From positions 9,118,109 through 9,182,108 of the forward strand of contig NC_088325.1 of the NCBI RefSeq assembly GCF_910592395.1: a stretch of 64,000 nt of DNA, written 5' to 3'. A model generated the notes under the pieces. It was not told the DNA's origin. It worked only from the letters and a program-made list of their open reading frames with translations, and did no database searches. This document shows positions 63,440 through 64,000 of the stretch, piece by piece; within the stretch, counting starts at the first letter, position 1, and each line of letters opens with the position of its first letter. The position numbers and the translations under genes were made by a program. The stretch is from Lineus longissimus (lineage: Eukaryota; Nemertea; Pilidiophora; Heteronemertea; Lineidae).

Positions 63440-64000
63440 AGCCTGTGTCCAGGACTTAAAACCCTGGTTGAGGACAAATGGACTGAAGCAAAATGACGAT
63501 AAGACAGAGTTTATTTCATTTTATCCTAAACAGCTGGAGCATTTCTGCAAGGAGTTATGTCTTAGAGTTGGTGGTTGTTCGATCAAGCCTGTTGACTGTG
63601 TAAAAAAATATTGGGGCTTTCATGGACTCCTTTTTAACAATTGAAAAACATGTTAATAATGTATCGCGCATTTGTCACTTTCACTTGAGAAACATCAGCA
63701 GAATCAAACCCTATCTAATTGGCCATGCATGTAAATCTCTTGTCCAAGCCACCGTAGTTTCCAGACTCGATTATGCCTATGGCCTTCTGTATGGAATAAC
63801 TGACCAACTGATGTCGAAACTTCAAAAAGTGCAGAACACCGCAGCTCGAATAATAACAGGGACAAAACGGCGAGACCATATAACTCCGGTTCTCTTTCAG
63901 CTTCACTGGCTTCCGGTGCATTGTAGGGTACAGTATAAGATTCTGCTGTATGCCTACAAGGCACTGAATGGAACAGGGCCAATATACATTGAGGATTTGG
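63440..64000 (+). pseudogene. LINE reverse transcriptase C-terminal fragment (CR1/L2-like)
   Basis: Plus-strand reading gives CVQDLKPWLRTNGLKQNDDK, TEFISFYPKQLEHFCKEL and VGGCSIKPVDCVK. After a frame change in an A-run at about 63602 it continues with MDSFLTIEKHVNNVSRIC, HLRNISRIKPYLIGHACKSL, LDYAYGLLYGITDQLMSKL, QNTAARIITGTKRRDHITP and LFQLHWLPVHCRVQYKILLY. These are the RT thumb and following region of non-LTR elements of CR1/L2 type. It is 5'-truncated at its junction with the gypsy fragment and continues beyond the window. Confidence 0.88.

Noticed and set aside
1-64000. tRNA, rRNA or snRNA genes
   Set aside because: Scanning for A/B box-like cloverleaf arms and known rRNA stretches by eye gave nothing I could support.

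Overview
This window looks like repeat-rich DNA from an animal, most likely an aquatic invertebrate. It carries BEL/Pao retrotransposons (known from animals, absent from plants and mammals), two lineages of Polinton/Maverick virus-like elements with protein-primed DNA polymerases, a PIF/Harbinger transposon, a Ty3/gypsy fragment with a chromodomain and a CR1/L2-like LINE fragment. I see no convincing intact multi-exon host gene, rRNA, tRNA or CRISPR array. The species cannot be named from the sequence alone.

Region by region: (1) 1-3.0 kb, decayed structural genes of a Polinton (family 2: major capsid, membrane protein, packaging ATPase). (2) 3.0-5.5 kb, non-coding, with a minisatellite and a hexamer microsatellite. 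(3) 5.5-6.43 kb, a broken zinc-finger gene and the 5' start of a Polinton polymerase gene, which recurs at 43.2 kb. (4) 6.43-43.2 kb, an old non-repeat locus of about 1.6 kb, exploded by insertions: a 944-bp Mutator-like MITE (6829-7772), a BEL/Pao element (8101-15501), a PIF/Harbinger element (15534-18382) and a 23.9-kb Polinton (18512-42434, family 1). The Polinton's left inverted repeat was later hit by a second copy of the same MITE (19325-20268). (5) 43.2-49.1 kb, a decayed family 2 Polinton (polymerase on +, structural genes on -). (6) 49.4-49.8 kb, a candidate LTR remnant. (7) 51.2-61.5 kb, a second BEL/Pao element on the minus strand with 698-bp LTRs, itself holding three nested insertions. 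(8) 61.5-64 kb, the gypsy pol end and the LINE fragment.

The family 1 Polinton is the centrepiece. Its ends, 6-bp target duplication and long inverted repeats are visible. On the minus strand it carries a virion module (adenain-like protease, double-jelly-roll capsid protein, basic core protein, small conserved virion proteins, FtsK/HerA-type packaging ATPase), a retroviral-type integrase with chromodomain, a protein-primed family B DNA polymerase, a DUF4326-type gene, a conserved protein that may be a minor virion component, and an intact dUTPase. Two unrecognised genes lie on the plus strand of the right arm. Capsid, protease, ATPase, integrase and polymerase genes all carry frameshifts, so this copy is dead as a virus, although several accessory frames remain open.

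Removing each insertion at its target duplication restores a 197-codon stop-free frame on the minus strand across the Polinton, Harbinger and BEL sites. This suggests the insertions accumulated in a pre-existing coding sequence that I could not identify.
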